Source of the DNA: Paenibacillus_E sp964253085
GTDB taxonomy: Bacteria; Bacillota; Bacilli; Paenibacillales; NBRC-103111
NCBI RefSeq assembly: GCF_964253085.1
Contig: NZ_CAXUQH020000001.1
Location: 7,440,001-7,504,000 of the forward strand
Length of the DNA: 64,000 bases
Direction: 5' to 3'
Shown: piece by piece, positions 7,922 through 16,233 of the stretch
Position numbering within the stretch: position 1 is the stretch's first letter
Layout of the letters: every line of letters starts with the position of its first letter
Translations under genes and position numbers: made by a program
The notes under the pieces: model-generated
Told to the model about the DNA's origin: nothing
The model's database searches: none
The model's input: the letters and a program-made list of their open reading frames with translations, nothing else

Positions 7922-8551
7922 TTGAGTACATCATCCCTAAGACAGCAAGCATACGAGACCATACATCAATGGATAATCACTGGAAAATTGCCAAAAGGCC
8001 AGGCGACTTCCGAAGTGGAGCTAAGCAGCTTGATGGATATGAGCCGAACGCCGGTTAGAGCCGCTCTTCAACAGCTTGAACAAGAGGGTTTTGTTCGGAT
8101 CGTGCCTAAGCATGGCGTCATTGTTTTGGATTCATCCGCTCAAAGGGTAAGCGACCTTTTGGAAATCATGATTTCCTTTATTTTGTTTTCCGTAAATGCC
8201 GTTTGGGATTTAAAGCAACAGGAAATCGCCGAATATTCAACTAACAAGCTTCAGTTCTTGAACGCTTTACTAGAAGCGGATACGCTTGATCCCGACGCTT
8301 TGGTTCCGTTTGAATTTGAGTTTCTGCACGGTTTGATTCAAATTTGTCACAATGAAGAAATGTCCAAAATGTTTGTTCATACGACCACCAGATTATTTTG
8401 GTCGAACAATAATAAAAGATGGAAGGCCCCCAATTATTTGGAGACCTCCCACACGGTAATTCAACTTATCGCTTTAATCCCAAGCGGCCTGGAGCCATTT
8501 CGCGACGCTTTATTTCAGTACCTTCAAATCTTAAAACGAACATGGGTCTAA
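7922..8551 (+). CDS. GntR family regulator, divergent
   Basis: A 209-residue GntR-type protein starting at TTG 7922, with GGAAGGA correctly spaced upstream. The winged helix is clear (EVELSSLMDMSRTPVRAAL, then EGFVRIVPKHGVIV). The C-terminal half resembles an FCD domain (FEFEFLHGLIQICHNEEM) but is short and weakly conserved. The start lies 73 bases from the other GntR gene on the opposite strand, so the two regulators share a promoter region. It could control the neighbouring catabolic operon or the genes whose remnants lie just downstream. Its ligand is unknown. Confidence 0.8.
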   Translation: MSTSSLRQQAYETIHQWIITGKLPKGQATSEVELSSLMDMSRTPVRAALQQLEQEGFVRIVPKHGVIVLDSSAQRVSDLLEIMISFILFSVNAVWDLKQQEIAEYSTNKLQFLNALLEADTLDPDALVPFEFEFLHGLIQICHNEEMSKMFVHTTTRLFWSNNNKRWKAPNYLETSHTVIQLIALIPSGLEPFRDALFQYLQILKRTWV

Positions 8552-8556
8552 AGGCT

Positions 8557-8963
8557 CTACCTAGTGGACCAAAATGCCATTGCATAAGTCCCCGAGAGGT
8601 CGAATATACCGGTCCCCAAATCGGCATGATCCTCCTGTGGAATATATTTTCGGTAGCTTTGGATATTGTCTAACTCTTCGACTCCTTCCAATTTCATAGC
8701 ATCAAACAGGTTTATCGGGTAAGCGGTGTTTTTTGGATGTCTTTTTGATGAACTCGATCGCACCTACGTCCCAATTTTTCAAGGTAAACCAACGGATCCA
8801 GTCCAGCTCTTACTACCCAGACAAGATCCAACTCAAAGTTGATATATGTCGGATCGGTATTCTCAATTAGACAGTCAAATAATGTTTCATTGCCTACCCT
8901 CTTAAACTCATGACTATGGTTATGAATATATAAGGTAAACCCTTGCTCATTAACATCATTACA
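8557..8963 (-). pseudogene. Sugar phosphate isomerase/epimerase (TIM barrel) C-terminal remnant, frameshifted
   Basis: On the - strand, FTLYIHNHSHEFKR, then INFELDLVWVVRAGLDPL and DRVHQKDIQK match the C-terminal half of xylose isomerase-like TIM-barrel epimerases, including the HNHxxEF and HxKD metal-site segments. After about 8735 the reading switches frame; NLFDAM and EEDHADLGTGIFDL-like sequence (HADLGTGIFDL) continue the family pattern in the second frame to 8557. The N-terminal half is missing and replaced by an unrelated secreted-protein fragment, so this is a broken gene. It was probably once part of the adjacent sugar-degradation locus. Confidence 0.7.
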
Positions 8964-9440
8964 ATGGTACCCCAGCTTGCTCCAGAAGTCGTCGACATAC
9001 GTAGGATCGACGCCCCGAACCGTGCTTGCGAAGCCGAGGAGAGCATCGGTGGCGTTCAAACCGAGTACATACGGGTAGTCCTCCCAGGCCTCAGAGGTAC
9101 GCCTAACTTCGTCACCTCGCTCAGTACCGCCCGCTCCCGTTTCATTGAGACCGTCATAGGGATTGCCGCTGCCGCCGTAGATGTAGCCGTATATCTGGCT
9201 GGAAGAGCCATAGTATTTCGCTGCGACCGTCTTGGAGAACTTGGTAGTCAGATCGATCTCGCTGTCAATGAGAGGGCGATTGTACCTGTGGGTCGACACA
9301 TCAGCGGTGACCCACATGGCTCCTCCAAATTCCCTCGGTGCGCACTTTGGCGGTGAAGAAGCCGCCGAAGTGCTCCAGCCCGGCATCAACAACGCGCTTA
9401 GGATGACACCCACCGCCGCCTTCCGAAAAAGAAAAATCAA
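8964..9440 (-). pseudogene. Deletion-riddled copy of the secreted alpha/beta-hydrolase-like protein at 25971-28034
   Basis: Starting at TTG 9440 (GAGGAG upstream) this reads a signal-peptide-like N-terminus, then FGGAMWVTAD, IDSEIDLTT, KFSKTVAAKYYGSS, GGSGNPYDGLNE, YVLGLN and DPTYVDDFWSK. Each block aligns with the intact 687-residue protein, but about 65 residues are missing after IDLTT and about 70 after GGSG. Between NE and YVLGLN the frame is shifted and then restored: the other frame reads AVLSEVTKLGVPLR, matching the intact copy. The second deletion removes residues following the putative nucleophile serine, so the product cannot be active. At about 8964 it fuses to an isomerase remnant. 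Confidence 0.8.
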
Positions 9441-9502
9441 ACGAAGACTCCTCGATTTCTTTCTGGTCCTAGAACTTAAACTTGCGCATAACTTCCGTAG
9501 AG

Positions 9503-9540
9503 AAAAGAGGATTGTTTACTGGAACAGTAAAACAATCCCC
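9503..9540 (-). terminator. Terminator of the YesN/YesM operon
   Basis: GGATTGTTTACTG and CAGTAAAACAATCC form a near-perfect stem around a 3-base loop. On the - strand it is followed by TCTTTTC. It lies 12 bases past the response-regulator stop. Confidence 0.7.
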
Positions 9541-9551
9541 TTGATTTAACG

Positions 9552-11165
9552 TTAGTTCTCCCCTAACTCGTCTGCATTCACTAAATTATTCTTTCTCAAC
9601 GCAGCAGGCGGGTACCCTTCCATTTTTTTAAAGACCTGGGTAAAGTAAGTGTAATCGGAAAAACCGACCTTTCCGCTAATTTCATAGATGAGATCATTCG
9701 TATGGAGAATGAGTTCTTTCGCCTTGGATATCCTCAATCGGGTCACATATTCCTTAAAAGAGACTCCAAATTCGCGTTTGAACAAATGACTGAAATAGTT
9801 TGGCGTCTTGCCCACCTGCTCGGAGAGCATCTCTACCGTAAGCTCGCGCGTAAAGTTTTTGCGGATGAATTCGTCCGTACGCAGCATCACCGGACTGAGA
9901 TCCTTGGTTAAGCGCGTGAGAGTCTCCTCGAAAACAGAGACAACGATTTCCCTGAATTCTTCGATCGATAGGTAATCCGCATTTCCTTCAATGAATGCAA
10001 TTTTGCTTTGAATCTGTTCGATCCGATCAGCAGGAACGATTCTATTCGTGACCGTAAAAAAGTGAAGTAAATTCCGCGTATAGGCTGCCACGCTTTTTCT
10101 GCTATATTCACGCTCTTTCTTCATACACTCAAATTCGTTATTTACCATGCCCGTAGCGGAAGCAAAGTCCCCTTGGGACAATTGCAAGATAAATTCTGCG
10201 TTTTCCAGCAAACCGACAATCGTTTTATCGCTTAATTCAGCGGTATTATTATAGACTTGGATCGAGCCACTGCCCTCGTATAACCTCATAGACAATGCCT
10301 GATTAGCTTCCTGATACAGCTTTACGAATTCCGCAACGCTGCCTGGGCTGCTGATACCGGACGAGAACGACAGTTGACATACGGACCTCGTCTCGCGATT
10401 CCAAGACCGCAATCGATTTGTAAGTTCACTTGCAAATTGACGATAGTATAAGTAAGACTTCGTTTCTATCGTCACCAAGAAAACCAATTTCGCTTCCTTC
10501 GACCTCAGACAGATCCCCCGGGACGCTAAATCGCTGGCCGCAAAAAGACGGCAAATGGTGTCAGCGGCGATCTTCGCTGTATCCGAATTCTTTTTCCAAT
10601 CTCCATCGATTTGCGCAGATACGCATACGAGCGATTTCGTTCCATCGAAACCGTAATATTGCTGCAAGCCTTCCAGAATGATCAACCGGTCCGTGATACT
10701 ACCCGATATGAGTTCTTCTCCGAAAGAAGTTTTATAGGACTCGAGATATTTCTGAAACTCTTGCTCCGTGACCCGTTCCCGAATAATATCTTCTTTTACT
10801 TTCTGGATCAAAGCGATTAAACTCCGGGCACGAATCGGCTTCATTTCATAATCGACAGCATCCAATTGTATAGCTTTCTTCAGATACTCGAAATCGTTAT
10901 ATCCGCTTAAGATGATAACCCTTGTTTGCGGTTTGATCTCTTTGATTTTCTTCAGGAGCTCAAGTCCGTCCATCCCGGGCATTCTTACATCCGTAATCAC
11001 GATCTCCGGAAGCAGTTCGGTAAATCGCTCAAGCGCCTCAAGGCCATTGGAAGCTGTAATAACCATCTTCATGTCCAAAGATGACCAATCGATCCCTTGC
11101 TCTATACCCGATCGGATTTGCTCATCATCGTCTGCAATCAACAGCTTCATTCCGTTCACCCGCAT
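9552..11165 (-). CDS. YesN-like response regulator, AraC-type DNA-binding domain
   Basis: A 537-residue regulator. The receiver domain (about 1-125) has the acidic pocket IADDDEQIR and the phosphoacceptor aspartate in IVITDVRMPGMDG (about residue 59). A long middle region follows, then a C-terminal AraC helix-turn-helix pair (about 435-530) with TPNYFSHLFKREFGVSF and ISGKVGFSDYTYFTQVFKK. It follows the histidine kinase by five bases and forms a classic Paenibacillus sugar-responsive two-component system. It is the best candidate to bind the AAAAACTA-N6-TTGTAG sites upstream of the nearby importer and glycosidase genes, but this is inferred from proximity. Confidence 0.9.
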   Translation of the reverse strand: MRVNGMKLLIADDDEQIRSGIEQGIDWSSLDMKMVITASNGLEALERFTELLPEIVITDVRMPGMDGLELLKKIKEIKPQTRVIILSGYNDFEYLKKAIQLDAVDYEMKPIRARSLIALIQKVKEDIIRERVTEQEFQKYLESYKTSFGEELISGSITDRLIILEGLQQYYGFDGTKSLVCVSAQIDGDWKKNSDTAKIAADTICRLFAASDLASRGICLRSKEAKLVFLVTIETKSYLYYRQFASELTNRLRSWNRETRSVCQLSFSSGISSPGSVAEFVKLYQEANQALSMRLYEGSGSIQVYNNTAELSDKTIVGLLENAEFILQLSQGDFASATGMVNNEFECMKKEREYSRKSVAAYTRNLLHFFTVTNRIVPADRIEQIQSKIAFIEGNADYLSIEEFREIVVSVFEETLTRLTKDLSPVMLRTDEFIRKNFTRELTVEMLSEQVGKTPNYFSHLFKREFGVSFKEYVTRLRISKAKELILHTNDLIYEISGKVGFSDYTYFTQVFKKMEGYPPAALRKNNLVNADELGEN

Positions 11166-11170
11166 TTCCG

Positions 11171-12904
11171 TTAAACTATAAGTGGAATGAGCACCTCGAC
11201 TTTTGTGCCGACACCAACCTTGCTGGTAAAATAGAGCCCAAATGATTGTCCATAGCTTGTTTTGATTCTGTCATCGATATTTTTCAAGGCGAATACGTGT
11301 TTCGCTTCATCGACATTGCTCATCATATGATGAATTTTGGATTCATCCGTCCCCATACCGTTATCGGTCACAATGAACCGGATCCCCTCTTCCACTTTGG
11401 AAACGTTGACTTCGATCATGCCTCCCTGGACCACCTGCTCCAAACCGTGCAAGATCGCGTTTTCAACCAAGGGCTGCAGAGCTAATTTAGGCATTTTATA
11501 TTTCATTAAGTCAGGGGGGGCATCAATATGAAGCTTCATGCGTTCCCCATACTTCCGTTTCTGAATAAACATATAATTGATCAAAAAATCGACCTCTTGG
11601 CCAATGGTTACTAAAGGCTCCCCCTTATTCAGAACGTGCCTGAATATTTCAGCAAGGGCTTCAATTTGCTCGCTGACATCGTAGTTTTTCTGCTTGATCG
11701 CCAGCCAATGAATCGAATCTAACGTATTGTATAGAAAATGAGGGTTAATTTGCGATTCCAATGCCTTGATTTCGGCTTCTCTTTGCTTGATTTTGGACAA
11801 ATAAACGTCATTGATCGTTTCTTTCAACTGCTCTGTCATACGCAAAAATCCACTGCTGATTTCGCCGATTTCATCTTTGGAGTCTATACGTAGAGCAATG
11901 TTAAAATTGCCGGTTTTGAGCTTCGTCATTTCTTTGCGCAACTGCAGAAGCGGCCTAATCAAATAATGGTGCAGAATGAAGGAGAACAAAATGCCGAAAA
12001 TGAGGCATAACGCTATGACAATCAGCAGCACCATATTTACCGTTGATTTCAACAAGGTAAAGGACTTTTCTGGGATGACCTGCACAAGCGTCCAATTCGT
12101 TTCTTCCATCGTATAAAAGAGAAAAATAAATCTCGAATTTTCGATATCAGCGGTAAAATATCCGTTTTTCATGAGAAGGTTTTTTTGAACATAATCGTCG
12201 TCGATCTTATCCCCAATCATGTTCCTATCCGTTGAAGATAAGACTACGCCGTTAGCATCCAAAAGAAAAATTTGAGAACCTGCATAAGAATTGATGTTTT
12301 TGTAATATTGATTAAGAATTTCTTCGTTAATTTCCAATCTTTCTACAGCAATCATTCTTCCCATTTTTCTAAAATCCATAATTCCGCGAACATAGGAGAT
12401 CGTCCCGGACCCTGTCCGCCAAAAGCCTCTCCCTTGCTCCTGCACTGCACGCTCCGTCGCGGATGGATCCAAATCCGATACCGGATTTCCTTTTTGAAGG
12501 ATCACCGCATTGTCTGCGTACAGGCTTATAGAACGATATTGTTTTTTGGAGCCAATGACATCATCCAACCAAGTGTTCATATTGAAATAGATTTTGTCAT
12601 ACTCTAACTCTTTGTTGTAGTTGCCTGCGCCAAACTGTTGTACGAGCTCATTAGATAAGATTCGGGTTGAAATGTCCTTCGTATCCGCGAACAAAGTTTC
12701 AAAATTTTGCTTGGTCTGCTTCAACGTTTGGAGAGCAATTTCACTTGATTGATTTAGCGTTAAAGCCGCAAATTGACTGTTTAAATAAAACCCCATACCG
12801 ATTAAGGGAAGCAGGACTAACACCACTATGCTTAAATAAAATTTGAAAATTAAAGGCAAGTCCTTGAACTTTAGTACGATGATGACCACACCCCAGGAGT
12901 TCAT
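11171..12904 (-). CDS. YesM-like sensor histidine kinase
   Basis: A 577-residue membrane kinase. One transmembrane segment lies near residues 20-40 (FYLSIVVLVLLPLIGMGFYL), then an extracellular sensor region, a second membrane segment near 290-315, and a HAMP linker (LRKEMTKLKTGNFN). The phosphorylated histidine is in the His_kinase motif NPHFLYNTLDSIHWLA, and the ATPase domain has LQPLVENAILHG and VTDNGMGTD. Such kinases sense sugars outside the cell, often with a solute-binding protein, and phosphorylate a YesN partner, here the next gene. No convincing ribosome-binding site precedes ATG 12904, so the start is less certain. Confidence 0.9.
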   Translation of the reverse strand: MNSWGVVIIVLKFKDLPLIFKFYLSIVVLVLLPLIGMGFYLNSQFAALTLNQSSEIALQTLKQTKQNFETLFADTKDISTRILSNELVQQFGAGNYNKELEYDKIYFNMNTWLDDVIGSKKQYRSISLYADNAVILQKGNPVSDLDPSATERAVQEQGRGFWRTGSGTISYVRGIMDFRKMGRMIAVERLEINEEILNQYYKNINSYAGSQIFLLDANGVVLSSTDRNMIGDKIDDDYVQKNLLMKNGYFTADIENSRFIFLFYTMEETNWTLVQVIPEKSFTLLKSTVNMVLLIVIALCLIFGILFSFILHHYLIRPLLQLRKEMTKLKTGNFNIALRIDSKDEIGEISSGFLRMTEQLKETINDVYLSKIKQREAEIKALESQINPHFLYNTLDSIHWLAIKQKNYDVSEQIEALAEIFRHVLNKGEPLVTIGQEVDFLINYMFIQKRKYGERMKLHIDAPPDLMKYKMPKLALQPLVENAILHGLEQVVQGGMIEVNVSKVEEGIRFIVTDNGMGTDESKIHHMMSNVDEAKHVFALKNIDDRIKTSYGQSFGLYFTSKVGVGTKVEVLIPLIV

Positions 12905-12962
12905 TCATATAAGGAGAATAAAACGGCATCGTGCAATCGAAGCCGCCCTATTCGTCTTTATC

Positions 12963-13799
12963 TTACCCTTTTACACCACCAGAAGTTAAGCCTTGAACGA
13001 AATATTTTTGTAAGATAATAAAGAGTAAAATCAGCGGAAGAAGCACCATACACATGCCAGCGCTCATCAAGGTCCAGTTCGTCGTGTATTGTCCTTGAAA
13101 ATTAATGAGGCCAACAGAAATTGGAACGCCTCTTTCCGTCGTCAACGTAGCAATTTGGGCCCACATCAATTCTCCCCATACAAAACCAAAATTGAACACC
13201 GTGCAGGTAGCGACGGCGCCACCTGCCAGCGGAAAAACGATCCTGAACATCGTATTCATCTCGCTGCTGCCGTCGATTCTTGCTGCTTCCAGCAGTTCGT
13301 CGGGAATCGAGCGAAAAAAATTCCACAGGATGACAATGGTTCCGGGCAGCATCCAGCCCAAATAGGCGATTACGATAGGAAGATAGATGACCTTAAATAT
13401 CGCCAATTTCGTCATCATCATATACAACGGAATAATCATGGACTCACCGGGTAAAATTTGCAGAAGAAACAAGACGCCTACAATCGCTCCGGCGAAGGGA
13501 ACCCGCAGCCTGGCAAGCGAATACGCAGCGAAGGTAGCGAGCACGCTGCAGGTAAACAAAGAAAGAACAGCGATCATGATGCTATTCCCCATATAATCAC
13601 CAAGTCGTGCTGTTTGAAACGCCTCCACGTAGTTCTCATAATGGAATTGACTCGGAATCGACCATAAATTGCTGTAAAACTCGTCAGATGTCTTCAGAGA
13701 GGTAAAGACCGTAAAAAGAACCGGATATAGGGTTAAGGCAGCAAGCATAAAGAGAATAATTCGTATAAGCAGGGCCGAATCCCATCTTTTAATACTCAT
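12963..13799 (-). CDS. Sugar ABC transporter permease, MalG type
   Basis: A 278-residue inner-membrane permease with about six transmembrane segments and the EAA loop (ELLEAARIDGSSEMNTMFRIV) that contacts the ATPase. The end VQGLTSGGVKG is typical of MalG-like permeases of CUT1 importers. Its start overlaps the end of the other permease by 11 bases. No ATP-binding subunit is encoded nearby, as is usual for CUT1 systems that borrow a shared MsmK/MsmX-type ATPase. It probably imports an oligosaccharide released by the glycosidases upstream; the kinase gene follows downstream. Confidence 0.9.
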   Translation of the reverse strand: MSIKRWDSALLIRIILFMLAALTLYPVLFTVFTSLKTSDEFYSNLWSIPSQFHYENYVEAFQTARLGDYMGNSIMIAVLSLFTCSVLATFAAYSLARLRVPFAGAIVGVLFLLQILPGESMIIPLYMMMTKLAIFKVIYLPIVIAYLGWMLPGTIVILWNFFRSIPDELLEAARIDGSSEMNTMFRIVFPLAGGAVATCTVFNFGFVWGELMWAQIATLTTERGVPISVGLINFQGQYTTNWTLMSAGMCMVLLPLILLFIILQKYFVQGLTSGGVKG

Positions 13800-14730
13800 A
13801 AACGTCCCCCCTTATCATCTTCATCGAAATGAATATGATGAAACCTACAAGGATAGTAAACAAAACGCCGATCGCGGCTGCGTATCCAAACTCATTGTAT
13901 CGAAAACCGACATCCAGCATCTGCATCGGTACTGTTTTCGAGTAATCGCCGGGTCCGCCCTTCGTCATCGTAATAACGATATCGTAGGTTTTGAACGAGC
14001 CGATGAGCACCAACATCGATACCAACCGGATCGTCGGCATGATAAGAGGCAGGATAATGATGCGGATTTGGCGGAAGTAGCCTGCCCCCTCAAGCCGGGC
14101 AGCCTCGAACATGGAAGCCGGAATCGTAACGATAGCCGTATAGAAAAGCATCATCACGGCGCCGGAGCCCTTCCAGCCACTGACCGCAGCCAATACCAAC
14201 AGCACCAGTCCCGGTTCAGACAGCCATGCATGCTGCAAGCTTTCCAATCCGATTAACTCAAGGATACGATTAATAAGTCCGGTAGAAGGATCCAAAATAA
14301 AGGCAAACATCAACCCGATGACGATAAAAGGCATCATGCTTGGAGCAAAGAAAATCAGCCTGAGGACCGCCCCCTCCTTGTTTCCGGTCCGATAAACAAG
14401 CAAGGCAAGCAGCAACCCTAAAATCAAAGCGATCAAAGAGGAAACTATCGCAATAATAATGGAATACTTAAACCCGTTGAGGGTGACCTGGTCCTTGAAT
14501 ATTTCGATATAGTTATCCAAACCGACCATCTGCATACTGGTTAAAGGACTCCACTTGGCAAAAGACAAAACAAAATTCCAACCGACCGGAATAATTACCG
14601 TAAAGGCGATAAAGATTGCCGCCGGGATCAATAACGCAATCCCTAGCATTTGCGTATTAACATGCAGGGACCGACCTTTCTTCTTTCGAATCGCTGTTTG
14701 CAAAGTTTGACTTTTCACTTGGCTAATCAC
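13789..14730 (-). CDS. Sugar ABC transporter permease, MalF type
   Basis: A permease of 313 residues, counted from GTG 14730, with six predicted transmembrane segments and an EAA loop (MFEAARLEGAGYFRQIRII). The start is set by AAGGAGGGG about six bases upstream; the ATG at 14760 lies before that site, inside an intercistronic hairpin region. The N-terminus (QTLQTAIRKKKGRSL) is cytoplasmic and basic. It pairs with the MalG-type permease and takes substrate from the binding protein encoded just upstream. The substrate is not predictable, but the locus suggests plant-derived oligosaccharides. Confidence 0.9.
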   Translation of the reverse strand: MISQVKSQTLQTAIRKKKGRSLHVNTQMLGIALLIPAAIFIAFTVIIPVGWNFVLSFAKWSPLTSMQMVGLDNYIEIFKDQVTLNGFKYSIIIAIVSSLIALILGLLLALLVYRTGNKEGAVLRLIFFAPSMMPFIVIGLMFAFILDPSTGLINRILELIGLESLQHAWLSEPGLVLLVLAAVSGWKGSGAVMMLFYTAIVTIPASMFEAARLEGAGYFRQIRIIILPLIMPTIRLVSMLVLIGSFKTYDIVITMTKGGPGDYSKTVPMQMLDVGFRYNEFGYAAAIGVLFTILVGFIIFISMKMIRGDVYEY

Positions 14731-14753
14731 CGTATCCCCTCCTTCTTCTGGGA

Positions 14754-14795
14754 ACGACAATGGGCATAAGACGGTTGGCTTACACCCATTGTCGT
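14754..14795 (-). promoter_or_regulatory. Intercistronic hairpin between binding protein and permeases
   Basis: Perfect 11-bp arms ACGACAATGGG and CCCATTGTCGT, extended by CATAAG/CTTACA pairing, lie between the binding-protein stop and the permease ribosome-binding site. There is no T-run. Such hairpins in CUT1 operons slow mRNA decay or partly stop transcription so that the binding protein is made in excess. Confidence 0.6.
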
Positions 14796-14815
14796 ATTCA
14801 TCACGTCATGGACTG

Positions 14816-16117
14816 CTATTTTTGCTTGATTGCATCCTGCCTCAATTTATCCATTTCTTCCAAAGCGGCCATCCCTTTAAAGATGTAGTTGGCCGGCATC
14901 TTAGTGTCGTTATAGTCATTCAGTTTCGGATCCAGAGCTCCGATTTCTTTGTGGAATGGATTCCCGGCATCCCTGGCATACAGTTCAACCTTGGAATTCG
15001 AATCTGCGGGCTTTACGCCTTTAACTGTGACGGGCGCACCATGGTCTATCCGGTATTGAAGAACCTCCGGACTCGTCAAATACTTCATGATCTCAACGGA
15101 AGCTTCCGGATGCTTCACATTCGCCGGAATCATATATCCGTTTGCTGCTGGGGACAATTTCAAGCCCGTACCATTAGTAGGCCAGGACAAGATCTGTGGA
15201 TTTTTTATTCCCGCATTCTTAATCGCTCCATCGGCGATGAAATTGACAGTGGCCATAATGGCGACCTTCTGATCCTTAAACCCAGCTAGAACTTGATCCT
15301 GGGTTACCGTAAGCGCACCTTTGCCCGGGTACATGTACTCCTTGTCATAGAGATCCTTTGTTTGATCGAAAGCTTTCACAACAGTCGGATCGGTGAACGG
15401 GATTTTACCATCATTCCACTCCTGCAGCTTTTGCTCATTCGGCCATATCGTCTGTAGCAAAAACCGGTTCGTCCAGCTTGGCCATGCGTTCCCGAAAGGT
15501 GTAATGCTAAGCTTTGCCTTAATGGTGGCCAGTGCTTTCGTGAATTCATCCCAAGTAGGTTGATCCGGCAAGGTAACGCCGGCTTTGTCCAGCAGATCCT
15601 TGTTTGCAATCATCAACCCGTATACGGGGGTATTCGGAACAGCATAGACTTTACCGTTATAAGTCCCCAAATTCAATGTACCGTCAATGAAGGAGTCCCT
15701 CCATTTAGGGTCACCCTGCATATATGGCGTAAGATCCAGTGCCATATTGGCATTGACGAAGGTTTCCATCCCGTTTGGCCAATAAAAGGCGAGATCGACC
15801 GGTTCGCCTGCGGCGATTGTTGTTTTAATCGTCTTCTCAACATTCGCATCGACCTGCTTGAAGGTGATATCATACTTATCCTTGAAATGTTCCTTGACCA
15901 TCTTTTCTTCTTCTTCCGCATTCGTATCTCCCGGCCAAGCAAACATCAAGGTTAAGTTAATCTTTTTGCCCGAGGGCGCAGCGCTGGATGAATTACCGGT
16001 TGTTGATGCCGGACTGTTCGTCTTGTTGGAACCGGAGTTACTTCCGCATGCGCTTACCACTAGTGCTAAACACATTGTAGAGAGCAGAACCATGCTAGAT
16101 TTCTTAATAAATGCCAT
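14816..16117 (-). CDS. Extracellular solute-binding lipoprotein (family 1)
   Basis: A 433-residue lipoprotein, starting at ATG 16117 with GGAGGG upstream. The signal peptide ends in a lipobox (ALVVSAC), so the mature protein is anchored to the outer face of the membrane. A Ser/Thr/Asn-rich linker follows, then a two-lobed family 1 binding fold (FAWPGD, DLAFYWPNG, PVYGLMIANKDLLDKAGV). It captures an oligosaccharide for the two permeases downstream. Its promoter carries the locus-wide AAAAACTA-N6-TTGTAG-N33-TATAAT architecture, so it is the first gene of a regulated transport operon that may extend into the two-component genes. Confidence 0.9.
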   Translation of the reverse strand: MAFIKKSSMVLLSTMCLALVVSACGSNSGSNKTNSPASTTGNSSSAAPSGKKINLTLMFAWPGDTNAEEEEKMVKEHFKDKYDITFKQVDANVEKTIKTTIAAGEPVDLAFYWPNGMETFVNANMALDLTPYMQGDPKWRDSFIDGTLNLGTYNGKVYAVPNTPVYGLMIANKDLLDKAGVTLPDQPTWDEFTKALATIKAKLSITPFGNAWPSWTNRFLLQTIWPNEQKLQEWNDGKIPFTDPTVVKAFDQTKDLYDKEYMYPGKGALTVTQDQVLAGFKDQKVAIMATVNFIADGAIKNAGIKNPQILSWPTNGTGLKLSPAANGYMIPANVKHPEASVEIMKYLTSPEVLQYRIDHGAPVTVKGVKPADSNSKVELYARDAGNPFHKEIGALDPKLNDYNDTKMPANYIFKGMAALEEMDKLRQDAIKQK

Positions 16118-16167
16118 TTTTGACCCTCCGTGATACATATTTTGATTGCGCGCGCTTTCTAAGCCTG

Positions 16168-16233
16168 ATTATACGAGTATTGGAGTCAAGCATGTATTTA
16201 GAAAATCTACAATAACATTAGTTTTTCTTTGAT
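16168..16233 (-). promoter_or_regulatory. Regulon site and promoter of the ABC importer operon
   Basis: On the - strand ATCAAAGAAAAACTA lies six bases before TTGTAG (16207-16212), and exactly 33 bases later comes TATAAT (16168-16173). No good -35 box sits at the usual distance from this -10, which suggests an activated promoter. The site overlaps the stop codon of the upstream glycosidase gene. The expected 5' leader is about 40 bases. Confidence 0.75.

Noticed and set aside
8557..8763. A separate 68-residue gene
   Set aside because: Its sequence continues the sugar isomerase pattern of the neighbouring frame (HADLGTGIFDL), so it is the second half of a frameshifted remnant.
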